Positions 11,886 to 24,079 of a stretch of DNA of 64,000 nucleotides are shown here, piece by piece. Source of the stretch: Okapia johnstoni (lineage: Eukaryota; Chordata; Mammalia; Artiodactyla; Giraffidae); assembly GCA_024291935.2 (NCBI GenBank), contig CM044316.1:79376501-79440500 (forward strand), given 5' to 3'. Both the position numbers and the translations under genes were made by a program. How positions within the stretch are numbered: the first letter of the stretch is position 1; every line of letters starts with the position of its first letter. The notes beneath the pieces were generated by a model. That model did no database searches. It had not been told where the DNA came from and worked only from the letters and a program-made list of their open reading frames with translations.

Positions 11886-14265
11886 CAGTTCAGTTCAGTT
11901 CAGATCAGTTGCTCAGTCGTGTCCTACTCTTTGCGACCCCATGGACTGCAGCACGCTGGGTCTCCCTGTCCATCACCAACTTCCAGAGCTTGCTCAAACT
12001 CATATCCATTGAGTTGGTGATGCCATCCAACCATCTCATCCTCTGTCGTCCCCTTCTCCTCCTGCATTCAGGTCTTTCCCAGCATCAGGGTCTTTTCCAA
12101 TGAGTCAGTTCTTTGTATCAGTTGGCCAAAGTATTGGAGCTTCAGCATCAGTACTTCCAGTGAATAATCAGGACTGATTTCCTTTAGAAGTGACTGGTTG
12201 GATCTCCTTGAAGTCTAAGGGACTCTCAAGAGTCTTCTCCAACACCACAGTTCAAAAGCATCAATTCTTCGGCTCTCAGCTATCTTTATACTCCAACTCT
12301 CACATCCATACCTGACTACTGGAAAAACCATAGCTTTCACTGGACAGACTTTTGTTGAAAAATAATGTCTCTGCTTTTTAATATGCTGTCTAGGTTGGTC
12401 AATGCTTTTCTTCCAAGGAGCAATCATTTTTTAATTTCATGGCTGCAGTCTCCATCTGCAGTGATTTTGGAGCCCCCCTAAATAAAATCTCTCACTGTTT
12501 CCACTGTTTCCCCATCTATTTGCCATGAAGTGACAAAACCAGACGCCATGATCTTAGTTTTCTGAATGTTGAGCTTTAAGCCAACTTTTTCACTCTCCTC
12601 TTTCACTTTCATCAAGAGGCTCTTTAGTTCTTCTTCACTTTCTGCCATAAGGGTGGTGTCTTCTGCATTTCTGAACTTATTGATATTACTCCTAGCAATC
12701 TTGATTCCAGCTTGTGCTTCATCCAGCCCAGCATTTCACATGAGGTACTCTGCATATAAGTTAAATAAGCAGGGTGACAATATAAAGCCTTGATGTATTC
12801 CTTTCCCAATTTGGAACCAGTCTGTTATTCCATGTCCAGTTCTAACTGTTGCTTCCTGACCTGCATACAGATTTCTCAGAAGGCAGATGCGTAGTCTGGT
12901 ATTCCCATCTTTTGAAGAATTATTCACAGTTTGTTGTGATCCACACAGTCAAAGGCTTTAGCATAGTCAGTGAGGCAGAAGTACATGTTTTTCTGTAATT
13001 CTCTTGCTTTTTTGATGATCCAATGGATGTTGGCAATTTAATCTCTGGTCCTCTGCCTTTTCTGAATTCAGCTTGAACATCTGGAAGTTCACAGTTCACG
13101 TACTGTTGAAGCCTGGCTTGGAGAATTTTGAGCATTACTTTGCTAGCTCCTAATACCTGCAGTATCAGGAGTAATACTAATTTGGCATTGGAGTACAAAA
13201 TGAAGCAGGACAAAGGTAACAGAGTTTTGCCAAGCGAACACACCGGTTATAGCAAACACCCTCCTCCAAAAACACAAGAGAAGACTCTACATATGGATAT
13301 CACCAGCTGGTCAATACCGAAATCAGATTGACTAGATTCTTTGCAGCCAAAGATAGAGAAACTCTATACAGTCAGCAAAAACAAGATTGGGAGCAGACTG
13401 TGGCTCAGATCATGAACTCCTTATTGCAAACTTCAGACATCAATTGAAGAAAGTAGGGAAAACCACTAGACCATTCAGGGATGACCTAAATCAAATCCCT
13501 TATGACTATACAGTGGAAGTGACAAATAGGTTCAAGGGATTAGATCTGATAGACCCAGTGCCTGAAGAACTATGGACGGAGGCAGTGATCACGACCATCC
13601 CCCAGAAAAAGAAATGCAAAAAAGGCAATACGGTTGGTTGAGGAGGGCTTACAAATAGCTAAGAAAAGAAGAGAAGTGAAAGGCAAAGGAGAAAAGAAAA
13701 GATATACCCATTTGAATGCAGAGTTCCAAAGAATGGCAAGGAGAGACAAGAAAACCTTCCTCAGTGATCAATGCAAAGAAATAGAGGAAAACAATAGAAT
13801 GGGAAAGACTAGATCTCTCTTCAAGAAAATTAGAGATACCAAGGGAACATTTCATGCAAAGATGGGCACAATAAAGGACAGAAATGGTATGGACCTAACA
13901 GAAGCAGAAGATATTAAGAAGTGGCAACAATATGCAGAAGACCTATATAGAAAAAATCTTCATGACCCAGATAATAAGGATGGTGTGATCACTCACCTAG
14001 AGCCAGACATCTTGGAATTTGAAGTCAAGTGGGCCTTAGGAAGCATCACTATGAACAAAGCTAGTGGAGGTGATGGAATTCCAGTTGAGCTATTTCAAAT
14101 CCTAAAAGATGATGCTGTTAAGGTGCTGCACTCAATATGTCAGCAAATTTGGAAAACTCAGTAGTGGCCACAGGACTGGAAAAGGTCAGTTTTCATTCCA
14201 ATCCCAAAGAAAGACAATGCCAAAGAGTGTTCAAACTACTACTCAATTTCAGTTATCTCATATGC
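11886..14265 (-). mobile_element. BovB LINE with internal inversion (twin-priming type)
   Basis: From 11886 to about 13147 the element lies on the minus strand: the tail repeat CAGTTCAGTTCAG, then the RTE C-terminus and part of the reverse transcriptase read backwards. From about 13165 to 14265 the 5' part lies on the plus strand, including 13387-13641 (MGADCGSDHELLIANFRHQL) and 13634-14164, and stops at the same element position where the minus part begins (GCTAG). The whole is flanked by TAGGAAGGGTACCT at 11872-11885 and 14266-14279. Frameshifts and stops mean no working protein. Confidence 0.88.
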
Positions 14266-14554
14266 TAGGAAGGGTACCTACATGCCGTGTATTTGGAAAT
14301 AGGAAACCTAGGATGTAGTCCTAATTATGCCTTTAACTAAGCCACTCAATCAGCTAGTATTTCAATTTTTTCGACCATAAAATCTGCGGTGAGGTGTTAT
14401 TAGACAGGTAATTGGTAATTTCAATCTCCCACCTGGTTTCAAATTTCTATAATTCTAATCATCCTTCATGTGCTTTGAAAACCTCTGATGCAGATGGTGA
14501 GTTGCACGTTGCTGATGAGATGGTCTGACTTTGCGGGCTTTACTTGGAAACAAT

Positions 14555-14715
14555 TGCCAACATTTATTGAGGGTTTACCAAGTGCCAGGTGTAAAGAGTT
14601 GCACCTCACACGATCTCCTTCATCTAATCCTTCCAACAGCCTTCTTAGGTAACAATTAATAATCCTATTTTATAAACGAGGAGGCAGATAACTTACTCAG
14701 ATGTTGACCTCAGTT
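14555..14715 (-). mobile_element. MIR SINE (antisense)
   Basis: ACATTTATTGAGGGTTTACC, AAGTGCCAGGTGTAAAGAG, CATCTAATCCTTCCAACAGCC and TTTTATAAACGAGGAGGCAG follow the antisense MIR order. It ends 270 bp before the CpG island. Confidence 0.75.
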
Positions 14716-14984
14716 TGTGCTTATAAATGTATGTGGGAGTAGATTCCTCATTTCTAGTATTTCAGCAGTTCACACGCAAATTGTCAAGAGGTCAAGTCTC
14801 ATGGAGCGCTTCAACGTTAAAAGAAATGTCCTTTTAGGAACGAAATAAGCCTCAGTACATGAGCTGTCTCTGCGGAAAGAAGACCAGCAATTGCGCACAG
14901 TGTTGTACGCAGCGCACAGTGCCATGCTGCCTAGGTGTGTGTGTTTCTTGTGCTCAAGGGGACAGATGAGCTAGGAGTCAAAGC

Positions 14985-15715
14985 GGACTACCACTAAGCA
15001 CGCTGCGCTCCCGAGGTCCGAGATGCGCTGCAGCTGCAGGATATGCGCGTTGCTCCGCGCGGGCAGGTCAGCTCGGGCTCCTCGCTGCTGGAAGAGTCCA
15101 TTAGGGACGGCCAAGGCAGGGTGTTCCGGCCGCCAGAAGGCCGGACCTGGAGGCCCGCTGCGCCGACGAGGGCGCGCCGCCTTGGGCGGCCACCCCCGCT
15201 CCGTCGGTCAGGTGAGCGCAGCCCGGGCAGCCGCGTGTCCGATTGGAGCAGCTGGAGGAGGCCGAGGGGAGGGTGAGCGGGGGAGGATGGAGCCACCTTC
15301 CTGAGGCGGCCGCGGGAGAGAGACTTGGCAGCACCCGGGCGAAGTGTGCGGACGCGAGCGGGAGGCGGAGCGAGGATCGGGCGAAGGGAGGCTCGGCGGG
15401 GACCTCCGGGCGTGCGCGGATGTCGGTGTCCCCGGGGCCAGGTAGGCTGCGCCTGCGGGCGGTCCTGCGAGCCTCGGGGCGGCCCGCGGGGGCGCCGCAG
15501 CGTCCCGGCGGCGCGGGGTGGCTCGCCCGCACCTGTTGCTGGGGTGTGAGCGGCGAGCGAGCCGCGCGCTGCGGCTGGTCCAGGCGTGCCGCCCGCGGCC
15601 GCACCGCCTGCGGTCCCGGCGGGGCGGCGGGCGTGGCGTTCCCGCAGCCGCCGCTGCCGAAGCCGCCTCGTCGCACGGAAGGTGAGAAGCGAGCGAGCGG
15701 AGGGAAATAAGTTTT
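14985..15715 (+). promoter_or_regulatory. ADGRV1: CpG island with probable ADGRV1 promoter and 5' UTR
   Basis: This block is strikingly rich in CpG against AT-rich flanks, with runs of GCGG and CCGC, two GCGGCCGC octamers (one at 15306) and a GC-box-like GGGGCGG near 15621. It encloses coding exon 1 and its donor, so a TATA-less island promoter is the likeliest reading. I see no TATA box at a convincing distance. The exact start site cannot be read. A tiny upstream reading frame (ATG at 15287, stop ending 15304) would sit in the 5' UTR if transcription begins before it. Long reading frames on both strands here reflect GC-rich sequence poor in stop codons, not genes. Confidence 0.8.
15420..15441 (+). 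CDS. ADGRV1: ADGRV1 coding exon 1 (N-terminus, 22 nt)
   Basis: This is the proposed first coding exon of the adhesion GPCR V1. An ATG at 15420 opens seven codons (MSVSPGP) plus one base, followed at once by a GTAGGC donor. The leftover G joins GG at the start of exon 2 to make a Gly codon just before the MPSASLL segment. The result, MSVSPGPG then MPSASLL, matches the human N-terminus as I remember it (MSVFLGPG then MPSASLL), with the same length and phase. The exon lies in a CpG island, as expected for a promoter-proximal exon. The ATG context is weak (C at -3, T at +4), so the in-frame Met at the start of exon 2 may also be used. The transcription start is not visible; the 5' UTR presumably extends upstream inside the island. 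Confidence 0.86.
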
Positions 15716-16524
15716 CTTCTCTTTCTGCCTGTTTGAAACTTGAATTCCGGCTTGAGTTTTAGACAGTCGGCTTGGAAAACCGCTGATCTAGAAAGGCGCG
15801 CCTCAGATAATAATTAATAACTGGAAGGCTGAGATAAATTGAAGGAGTCTTGAGGTTCCAAAACAACCGCTGCAGGCGAAGAACTTTCAGGGAGTTGATT
15901 TCAGGATAGTAGGAATTAGCCTGGAACTGTAGAATAATATGTATTAAAAACTTACCCATTTTTCGTGTTTTAAACTATTTCAAAATTGATTTTTTTCCCC
16001 TTGAAACCAACACTTAAGAAATTATGGCAGTTTTCATTAAGGGGAAAAGCTGATTTTAAGGTGCCGTGTTTACTTATTCTGTGTAACTTTTGTTTTAAAC
16101 CATCTTTTCACGTTTCACAGAAAACACAACCTTTAAAAATGCGTGTAATGTGTTTATATCTTAGCTGTTTTTAGAGATTACTGATATCAGATCTTAAGGA
16201 TGCATAATTACTGACAATTAGAATAAAGCTCAAAAATGTACTTTAATACGTTCAACATTATATGCAAATGCTTGCTGAAGTTATTACCGTATATTACTCA
16301 AGTTCTTTTTCCTTCTCAATGTGTCATTTCTCAAAAGAGCCAGATAGAATCAGAAAAAATATAAAAGAAAAAAAAGATGTTCTGTGTCTAGTAATGATAC
16401 AAATGAACTTCAGCAAGCTGATTGTTTGGGGGTAATTTCCTAGTCTGTAGGGAAATGCCCAATACACCTTGAACTGTGTTGCAGGAAAACACTTTAAATA
16501 AATGCATTTGGATGGAACATCCTG

Positions 16525-16870
16525 GGCTCTGCCATTAATACAGTGACTTTGGACGTTCGTTCACCCTTCTGTGCCTTAGTTTCTTCATTTATAAACTAAA
16601 GGGATTGGACTAGGTGCTTGAAAATACCTAATTCAGCTAGAAATGAAAGATTTCAAGATTATAACTTTTAAAAAAGCAGTAACCAAAATGTATACGCTAG
16701 AAATAAGTACGACCGAAGCTGCTGCATGTTTGTGTTTCCATGGTGAGTGACGATAGCAGTTTCCCAGTATTGAATGCTTACTGTCTAGTGAATGCTGAGA
16801 AGCCCTTTATAGAGATTATTTAACACTCACCACAAGATGTAAATTAAATAGTATTACCCAGTTTACATAT
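16525..16870. mobile_element. Two MIR traces in opposite orientation
   Basis: Plus-strand MIR at about 16525-16640 (GTGCCTTAGTTTCTTCATTT) and antisense MIR at about 16785-16870 (AGCCCTTTATAGAGATTATT). Both are old and partial. Confidence 0.55.
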
Positions 16871-17309
16871 AATGCCAGTGATTGTAGACTAGATAATGTA
16901 AGTAATTGTTGACTAGAATGTAAGTCCATAAGGGAGGTGAAGGTAAATTATGAAATAACATGGAGTCTTAATATCATCAGATATAGAAATGATGAATTAG
17001 TTACACTTTTATTGTATTTTAATAACAGTTATAGTTTGTGTTGTATATATACTTATCAAATATTGAGTGCTAATTATATTCATTGTCAGAAAATGATAAC
17101 ATAAGGGATATTTGGAACACGAATACTTTTGTGATAATCATGGATAGAAATGATATGAGGGAGGCTAGGGTTACACAAAAGTATTTCAGATATCTTTCTA
17201 GTTGGAGGTATCTTTGGCCTTGGTACACGCAAAGAAAAAGTGTTCACAGAGGAATCAGCTGTGACTAAACCCTTTTGTACATATTCCCGCAAAGAGTGAT
17301 AATAGTATG

Positions 17310-17410
17310 CCACATTTTTCTAAAGTCCACTATATGCCAGCTTTGTATTTTCTTGGCAAGTATTATTTGATTTGCAGATGAAGAAACTGAAGCAGAAAGA
17401 TCTATGCTCT
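17310..17410 (-). mobile_element. MIR trace (antisense)
   Basis: CCACTATATGCCAGCTTTG and GCAGATGAAGAAACTGAAGC resemble antisense MIR with a shortened middle. Confidence 0.5.
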
Positions 17411-20400
17411 GGAAGGGTCCACAAAGAAAACACATTTTAACTCAGATTAGGTGTGTGATCCTTTATTGCTCAGAAATTCGTAGGCTGTGAAGATAGCGTT
17501 GAAATCCTCCGGCACTGGGAGGAGGCTTGCAGCTAAACTAGACTAATCCCTTTTATTTTATATTTGGGGAAACTGGAACATTCCAAGTTAAGAGACTCAC
17601 TTAAAGTCACATATTCTGTTTTCCCATGTATGACTTTAAATCTGTACATTGCCAGAAACAAATAAGTGAGAAGCATGTTAACAGATTAACTTGGTCATTA
17701 ACTGTTGAGTTTATTGCCTCTCAACCAAATGCTGCCTCATGCCCTTTCTAATATTGCTGACCTACTGTTATTGAAAATTTCAAGGTTGCCCCAATGAGGA
17801 CACAAAATCTTTGAGGGCAGTGACTATATTGTATATTTCTCTAGTTATGTGTAGGATTTAGCAAAGTGATATATTGAGTAAATGGCTTTGTCACCTGTTT
17901 ACCTGTGACGAGGGTCCAGAGTTTGGATCTAGTTTTGATGCACTAGATCCAGAGTTTGCACAGTGGAAGCACTATGCCATCACCACCTTGGCTTCATGTA
18001 CAGAGCAACTAGACAATTGATACATGCTCAGAAAGCATATTAACCTGCTTGGATGATGATTATTTAATTTTACTATCAAATGTATATATTATATCACCAT
18101 GGAGATGGATGGGCATTTCCCTGATTTCCTGGGGGAAAAAAAATCACACAGCTAAGTATTATACACAGTCGAGTGTACACATCTCTCTGACTTGCAGATA
18201 ACTTTTTTTCCAGTTGTAAAGTTAATACAAATTCATGTAGAAAATTCAAACGGTACAGAAAGAAAAAAAGAAAAATCACCAGGAACTCCACTATCCAAAG
18301 GTTTGGGTGACCATCCAGCCAGAGAGATGTCTTCCTTCTGTTAACTCCTGCCTAATCAGGGTGAGAGCTGAATTATTTATTTAAACCATTGATGGTTTAA
18401 AGCTCTATTTAGTCTTAGTATTCTCTCACTCAACTGTTCTATAAACAAAGATGTTTGCTGAGAAATGAAGATAAGCATGCCGCTAATAAACTGGACCCTT
18501 TCCCTCTCATGCAGAATGAAGTAGTACAGAAAGTTGATTTTGCCACATTTGCACGTCTGCTTTTTTCCCTTCAGCGGGCAGGACTGGGGGGACAGAAGGC
18601 ATCTTTGAATGTATGGAGGATTCTCTGATATGCCGGGATGTCAGGCCACACAGGAAGCCAGAGCAGCAGAGCTCTGTGGTCCTGATGAGAGGTGTGGCAG
18701 AGGAAGAGGAGGGTGGAACTGGGACACAGGAGGCTGTGGTGATACAAAGGCTGTGTTTTCTGATTCCACTGTGACACACTATACACTTTAACATGTTCCA
18801 CGCCAAGTCCCTCCCACAGCTGTTGGGCAGGTGGTCACGGGGCCCTTTCTGGTGCAGTCAGGCGTTAAGTCTGCCTATCCCTCAGAGTGGGGGCAGGATG
18901 CTGAAAGGGCATTTCTCATTCATTTATTCAGGATTCTGAAAACTCAGAATGGACCTCCTTTCATCTAAAGGAGTCAAACTGACTGTTGGGATGGTGGTCC
19001 ATCCATGAGTTTTGAACTAATACAAAAATTATTAGTTATAAAGGAAGGCTGGGGGTTCTATTTGAGAGAGACAATGCCAGCTCTCTCTCTATGCATTTGA
19101 ATGTCTTTACATTGTAAATGTTAGTTTTAAAGATTATTTGATTATTTGCATTTCATAAACTTATGTGTCATTTAAAATTCCTTTTCCCTGGGCATGTTTT
19201 CTTGATTTGTACTATGTATTTGGGAGTAGAATTCTTTCATGCTTTACTTTATTAGGGGCTTAACATGGCTTAAGTCCAACCATCTGTTCGAGTCTTGGCA
19301 CATCAGCATATTAGTGGTGGTGGTAGAGGCTAAATAAAATTCCCACAATTTAAAGGTTAGGGAAAGAGCTACCTTTATGAATAGATTTCAAACGATTCTC
19401 AGCAAGACAATAGTGCAGAAGTGGAGTAAAAATGCATTTCATTCTCTGAAGCACAAGGTCCCCTGTCTGTCTTGAGTTTTGCTGAAAGGCAATTAGCATT
19501 TCAGCTAGCCAATTTGCTTACATGCAACGAAGTACTTGGGTTTATAATTTGCTGCTCTCTGTCTGAAGCTGTTGAGTCCAGCTCTTATGTAATCCTCTCC
19601 AAGTAGCCTTCTCTCCAGCATAGTTATTGTTGCTGGTCTTAAATAACTAATCAACAGAGTTTTCCTTGCCTTTAACTGTAGGGTGCCATAGGGCATGGAA
19701 AATGAAATGCCAAGCTAATAAGGGGATGATTGTAATTATTAAACAGTCATTATTGAAATGGGGCACAGGTTGAAAGATGCTGAATAGCTTCAGATCAAAT
19801 ACAACTTCAAAAAGGCATTGTGTGGTACTCTTAATAGTTTATTTCTGCATGTAGTATGTGCAATAAACAGAGGGTATATATTAATATATTGGAATTAATT
19901 GAGGAAGGTGACTCAAAATTAACAAAGAAGAAGCAATTCTTAATTATTTATGTTGACTTTGCTCCTTTCTGCAAGAAAGAATTCTGTGGTTAATATGTTT
20001 AAAGAGAAAATAATTTTTTTCTTAAGTGTTACAACAAATAAACAAGTGCTCTGAGGCATATTGTGGAAATAATTCAAGGGTTTGTATTTGTATGCTAGTT
20101 GGAAATAAGATTTTGTAAGCTTCTTTAGTCATGAATTCTGATTATTAGGGTGCTATTAGTGTATTTCATGCATATACTGATATCCCTCTGAAAGAGCCAT
20201 TATTATATTATGATAATAATCCTTTTGTTAGGATAATTGGAATAATATTATCCTTTAATCCATGTCATGGGGCAGTAATTCAATTTAGCTCTTCTTTTAA
20301 TACAATCCTGTTTTTTCGAAGTTATACTTATGTAGTTATTTGGAAGTAAAATAATACATTCCTCATTTTTCAAAGAATGTTTAACTGAAAGAAGGCATGT

Positions 20401-20825
20401 ATTAGATACAAGCCTTGTAAGTGATCATTATAATTGAGAACATAGATGAAAGAACTGCATGATCTTTATATTTCCAGTCTGTGGTATAAAGACAAAGCCC
20501 TATCTGCAGCTATAAATAGAGTGGTTTGTATATTGTTCAACTGCATTCACCAGTGTTGATGAGTAGGAATGAATCAAAGGCTTACCTGTTCTCTGGCAGA
20601 CTAGTCAACTCAGGATGGAAAGTGTCCTGGAAACAGGGGGGCTTGATCTGCACTTTGAAGAGTGGTAAAGGAGGGGGAGTGCTGAGAGGTAGAGAGAAGG
20701 GCCTGGGGAATGTCTTGGATCAAAGGTGCACAGGTAAGAATGATCCGGCTGTCTTGTCCCAGATACACATTAGGTCAACTTGTTGACAGAAGAGGAAAAA
20801 GATAACTGAATGTATGGTGGTATGA

Positions 20826-21400
20826 ATTTTTTTTTAAATTGAAATATAATTCACTTACCAAAAAAAAAAAAGTTCACCTTTCAAAGTAGACAATTCAGTG
20901 CCACTTAATGTATTTACAGATTTCTGCAGCTGTTACCACTGTTGTTCCAGAACATTTTCATCACCTCAAAAAGAAATCCTGTTCCCATTCACCGTCACTT
21001 CTGTTCTCTCCCCTGCTCTCAAGTCTTTGGCAACCAATCTACTTTCTGTCCCTATAGACGTGCTTCTTTTAGACATGTTATATACATGGAGTCATCCAGC
21101 ATATGGCCTTTTGTGTCTTCCTTCTGTCACTTACCTGATATTTATAAGGTTCGTCATGTGGTAGTGTGTTTGTACATGTAAAGTACTTTGTTCTTTTTTA
21201 TGGCTGAATAATAATTCCATTCTGTGAATATACTACTTTTTGTTTATCCATTCATCAATTGATGGACATTTAGATTGTTTCCAATTTTTCACTATTATAT
21301 TATGGATAAGTTTGTGTACAAGTTTTTGTGTGAATAAATGCTTTCAGTTCCTTTGGTTAGGAGTGGAAGTTCTGGGTCAATAGAGGGGTGAATAAAACAG
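20826..21400 (-). mobile_element. L1 LINE fragment (antisense)
   Basis: The plus strand shows the usual antisense L1 3' pattern: AATTGAAATATAATTCACTT, TATGGCTGAATAATAATTCC, TTCATCAATTGATGGACATT. It is moderately diverged. Confidence 0.7.
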
Positions 21401-21535
21401 CCAGGATGAATTTAGAAGAACTTTATCCCTTCTGTACATTCTGTTAAGCTCAGTGTCACCACATAAGGCAGATGATTCAGGTGTGACCTGAAGGTTTATC
21501 ACTTAGAACTCTACTTGCGCAGATCTCTGCCAGTT

Positions 21536-21759
21536 GTGAGTGTGCTAAGTCGCTTCAGTCGTTTCTGACTCTTTGCAACCCTATAAACTGTAGCCCACTA
21601 GGCTCCTCTCTCCGTGGGGATTCTCCAGGCAAGAATACTAGAGTGGGTTGCCCTACCCTCCTGCAGGGGATCTTCCCAACTCAGGGATTGAATCCACATC
21701 TCTTACGTCTCCTGCATTGGCAGGTGGGTTCTTTACCACTAGTGCCACCTGGGAAGCCC
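21536..21759 (-). mobile_element. Bov-tA SINE (antisense)
   Basis: It runs from GTGTGCTAAGTCGCTTCAGTC to GTGCCACCTGGGAAGCCC, flanked by AGATCTCTGCCAGTT (21521-21535) and AGATCTTTGCCAGCT (21760-21774). Confidence 0.92.
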
Positions 21760-22192
21760 AGATCTTTGCCAGCTATAATTCATTTAATACAACCAAACTG
21801 TGATAAAATAAAGGAACAGTTTGCAGCCAATGACTTCTCCCTCACGAGTGGCTGTAGGTTTTCTTAAGATGGGAAGTATGGTAATGGCTGGCATAATGCT
21901 TGACCTCTCTAGGATATGCTAAAATAAAAGATGTGATTGTATATTACATGATGCACACTGAATTCAATTTTCTGATGACTTCTGTCCCTTTGGTAGGCAC
22001 TCATCTAAATGATATGGTTGAATTGACAAAATGAGATAAATTTATTTTTTCTTCTAAGGTAAATTACAGAGCTTTAAAATGTTATTTTGTTAAGGAAGGC
22101 AGTTCATAGATTATTTGATTGAAAATTGGGCTTTAAGTAAAAGACGTGTCCAGTTCACCAATGTATAGTTTGTCAGATATCACTAATTCTGT

Positions 22193-22214
22193 TGTGTGTG
22201 TGTGTGTGTGTGTG
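22193..22214 (+). repeat. (TG)n microsatellite
   Basis: About eleven TG units in intron 1, followed by AGTGAG. Confidence 0.9.
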
Positions 22215-22484
22215 AGTGAGCACTTGTGCATTTATCTGAAAGTAATTTCCGGAAAGGGTCTGATGTACTTTATGAAATAAATTGACATTTGAACAAATTT
22301 GTCTAATTTTGGAAGAGGCAAAATATTTTAAGCTCTTTTGAAAAAACCTAAAAAATATATTTGCTTAGGGCCTTATGATTTGGAACATATGTTCATATAA
22401 ATTAATTCATGTAATCTTAATAACTACTTCATTGTCAGAGCCACTTTGACCTCCTGATGGCAATATATTCATGCATTTTTAAAT

Positions 22485-22560
22485 TTTAACTATTTTTAAA
22501 TTAATTTTATTAGAGTATAGTTGATTTACAATGTTTTGTTAGTTTCTGCTGTACCCTGCA
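22485..22560 (-). mobile_element. Short L1 3'-end fragment (antisense)
   Basis: AATTAATTTTATTAGAGTATAG followed by GATTTACAATGTTTTG resembles the antisense 3' end of ruminant L1 elements. Confidence 0.5.
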
Positions 22561-22811
22561 TTTTTTACAAATTGGAATTTTTAGCTGAGGCACCAAAAAA
22601 GTTGTATATCAAATGTCAAAGTGAGTTGTGAGCAATTATCAGTACTCAGAATTTCAAAGAAGATAACAGAAGCTAATTGGATAATTTTAAAATTTCTTAT
22701 ATAAAGTAAAAGAGTTAAGTCTGAGAGAGGATTTTCTGGGGAGAATTTATATTGGAAATCCATGGAAGTGCTGTGACTGTCCCGTCTTCTGTGTATCTGT
22801 GTGTGTGTGTG

Positions 22812-23022
22812 TGTTAGTTGCTCAGTTGGGTCCGACTCTTTGCAACCTGACTCTTTGCAGTCCAACCCAGGACTGTAGCCTGCCAGGCTCCTCTGTCCAT
22901 GGGATTATCCAGGCAAGAATACTGGAGTGGGTTGCCATTCGCTTCTCCAGGGGAGTTTCCCAACTTAGGCATCAAACCCAGGTCTCCTACATTGCAGGCA
23001 GATTCTTTACCATCTGAGTTTG
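22812..23022 (-). mobile_element. Bov-tA SINE (antisense) next to a (GT)n run
   Basis: It runs from GTTAGTTGCTCAGTTGGGTCC to GATTCTTTACCATCTGAG, with a GT microsatellite at 22797-22814 on its tail side. A small internal duplication repeats GACTCTTTGCA. Confidence 0.88.
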
Positions 23023-23712
23023 TACCTCTTCTTGAATGTGGTGGGGAGGGCTTCTTCAGCTCTGCTTGGAGAGTATGATTTGTGGTTGAGGACAGAATCA
23101 AAAATGTTACCAAGAGAACTCAGTGTGATGGAGGGATGTGTCTGGTGATGCTGTGCATCTGCTCCCACAGCAGCAAAGGGAAGTGAGCCCCGAGAGCCAG
23201 CTATGGCACTCACGATAGGGATGTTAGCTGAAGTCGTTTTCAAAGGATCTTGCCTAAGAGGACAGCTTGTGGCAGGCCCGAGTTGGGATAAAAGAATAGT
23301 TAGTGTTAAATTAATTAGAGCGCTGATTGTTAATGTGAGTTTGCCAGTAAATAGGTATTATTATGAAAGCTTTCAAACACGAACATAAATAGAATAGTAA
23401 AATGAACCCCTACACCTACTGCTCAGAATTGGCAATTTTCAAGATTTTCTGTATATGTTTCATGTATCTCAACATATCACAGAAGGAAGCTGTAAAAATA
23501 TGGTTATTTTCTTACATAATCACAATTCTGTTATCTTACCTAACAAAATTAACAATAATCCAATAGTCTCATTCACTAATGAGTTCATTTTCAAATTTCC
23601 TTGGTTGTCTCAAATATGTCTTTTTAGAGTTTGATTCTTCTAATTAGGATGTAAGTAATTCTTAACTGTTCCTTCTGACAGAATCTCAAAGTTGTTTTGA
23701 ATCTCCCTTTTT

Positions 23713-23771
23713 CCCCATACCTTTGATGTGTTGAAGAAATTCCCCTGTACCTTTGATGTGTTGAAGAAATT
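23713..23771. repeat. Two-copy 30-bp tandem repeat
   Basis: ACCTTTGATGTGTTGAAGAA occurs twice at a 30-bp period inside intron 1; the copies differ by about two bases at their left end. Confidence 0.9.
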
Positions 23772-24079
23772 TGGTAATTTATCACCTGGAATATCTGTGT
23801 TCTGGATTTGATTGTTTCTTTCTTTTTGAAATACTTAATGATTTTCTTTATCCCCTGTTTTATTTTTCGCCTAGTAAACTGGGAGTTAGCTGTCAAGCCT
23901 CCATTGGATTCAGGTTCAGTCCTTTGGACAATATTGGTGGTGCTGTAAAATTTAAATGGTATTTGCATGGATATGTGTGGTTCTTGTTCTTTAGTGATAC
24001 TAGGAGACAGTAGTGGATTTGGATTTAAATCAGCAGTCAGAAAGCCCAGTCTCTACATTCAGAAGTTTCCCATTAACAC

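Larger units (their letters stand above)
1..14984. other. Intergenic region upstream of ADGRV1
   Basis: I recognise no protein-coding exon here. The human upstream neighbour LYSMD3, on the opposite strand by memory, is not seen. The block holds the SINE, BovB, hAT, L1-like and 5S entries listed separately. Between them, 1-958, 1456-2049, 2721-3600, 4513-5814, 6485-6962, 7852-9560, 10476-10999 and 11244-11871 look like unique or very old AT-rich sequence. In those, I see only weak MIR/L2-like traces near 340-440 and 8860-8990. Short reading frames here either fall in repeats or lack any recognisable domain. Confidence 0.7.

Noticed and set aside
13387..14164. Two adjacent frames of 84 and 176 codons as a novel gene pair
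   Set aside because: They translate as the middle part of BovB and belong to the inverted BovB copy bounded by the 14-bp duplication.
1..14984. LYSMD3 exons expected upstream by human gene order
   Set aside because: No LysM-like or other conserved coding segment was recognised; in human that neighbour starts farther away than this window reaches, as far as I recall.
15101..15676. A 191-codon minus-strand reading frame and several plus-strand frames across the CpG island
   Set aside because: GC-rich sequence has few stop codons by chance; the translations are low-complexity Pro/Ala/Arg/Ser with no domain, and ADGRV1 exon 1 overlaps them.
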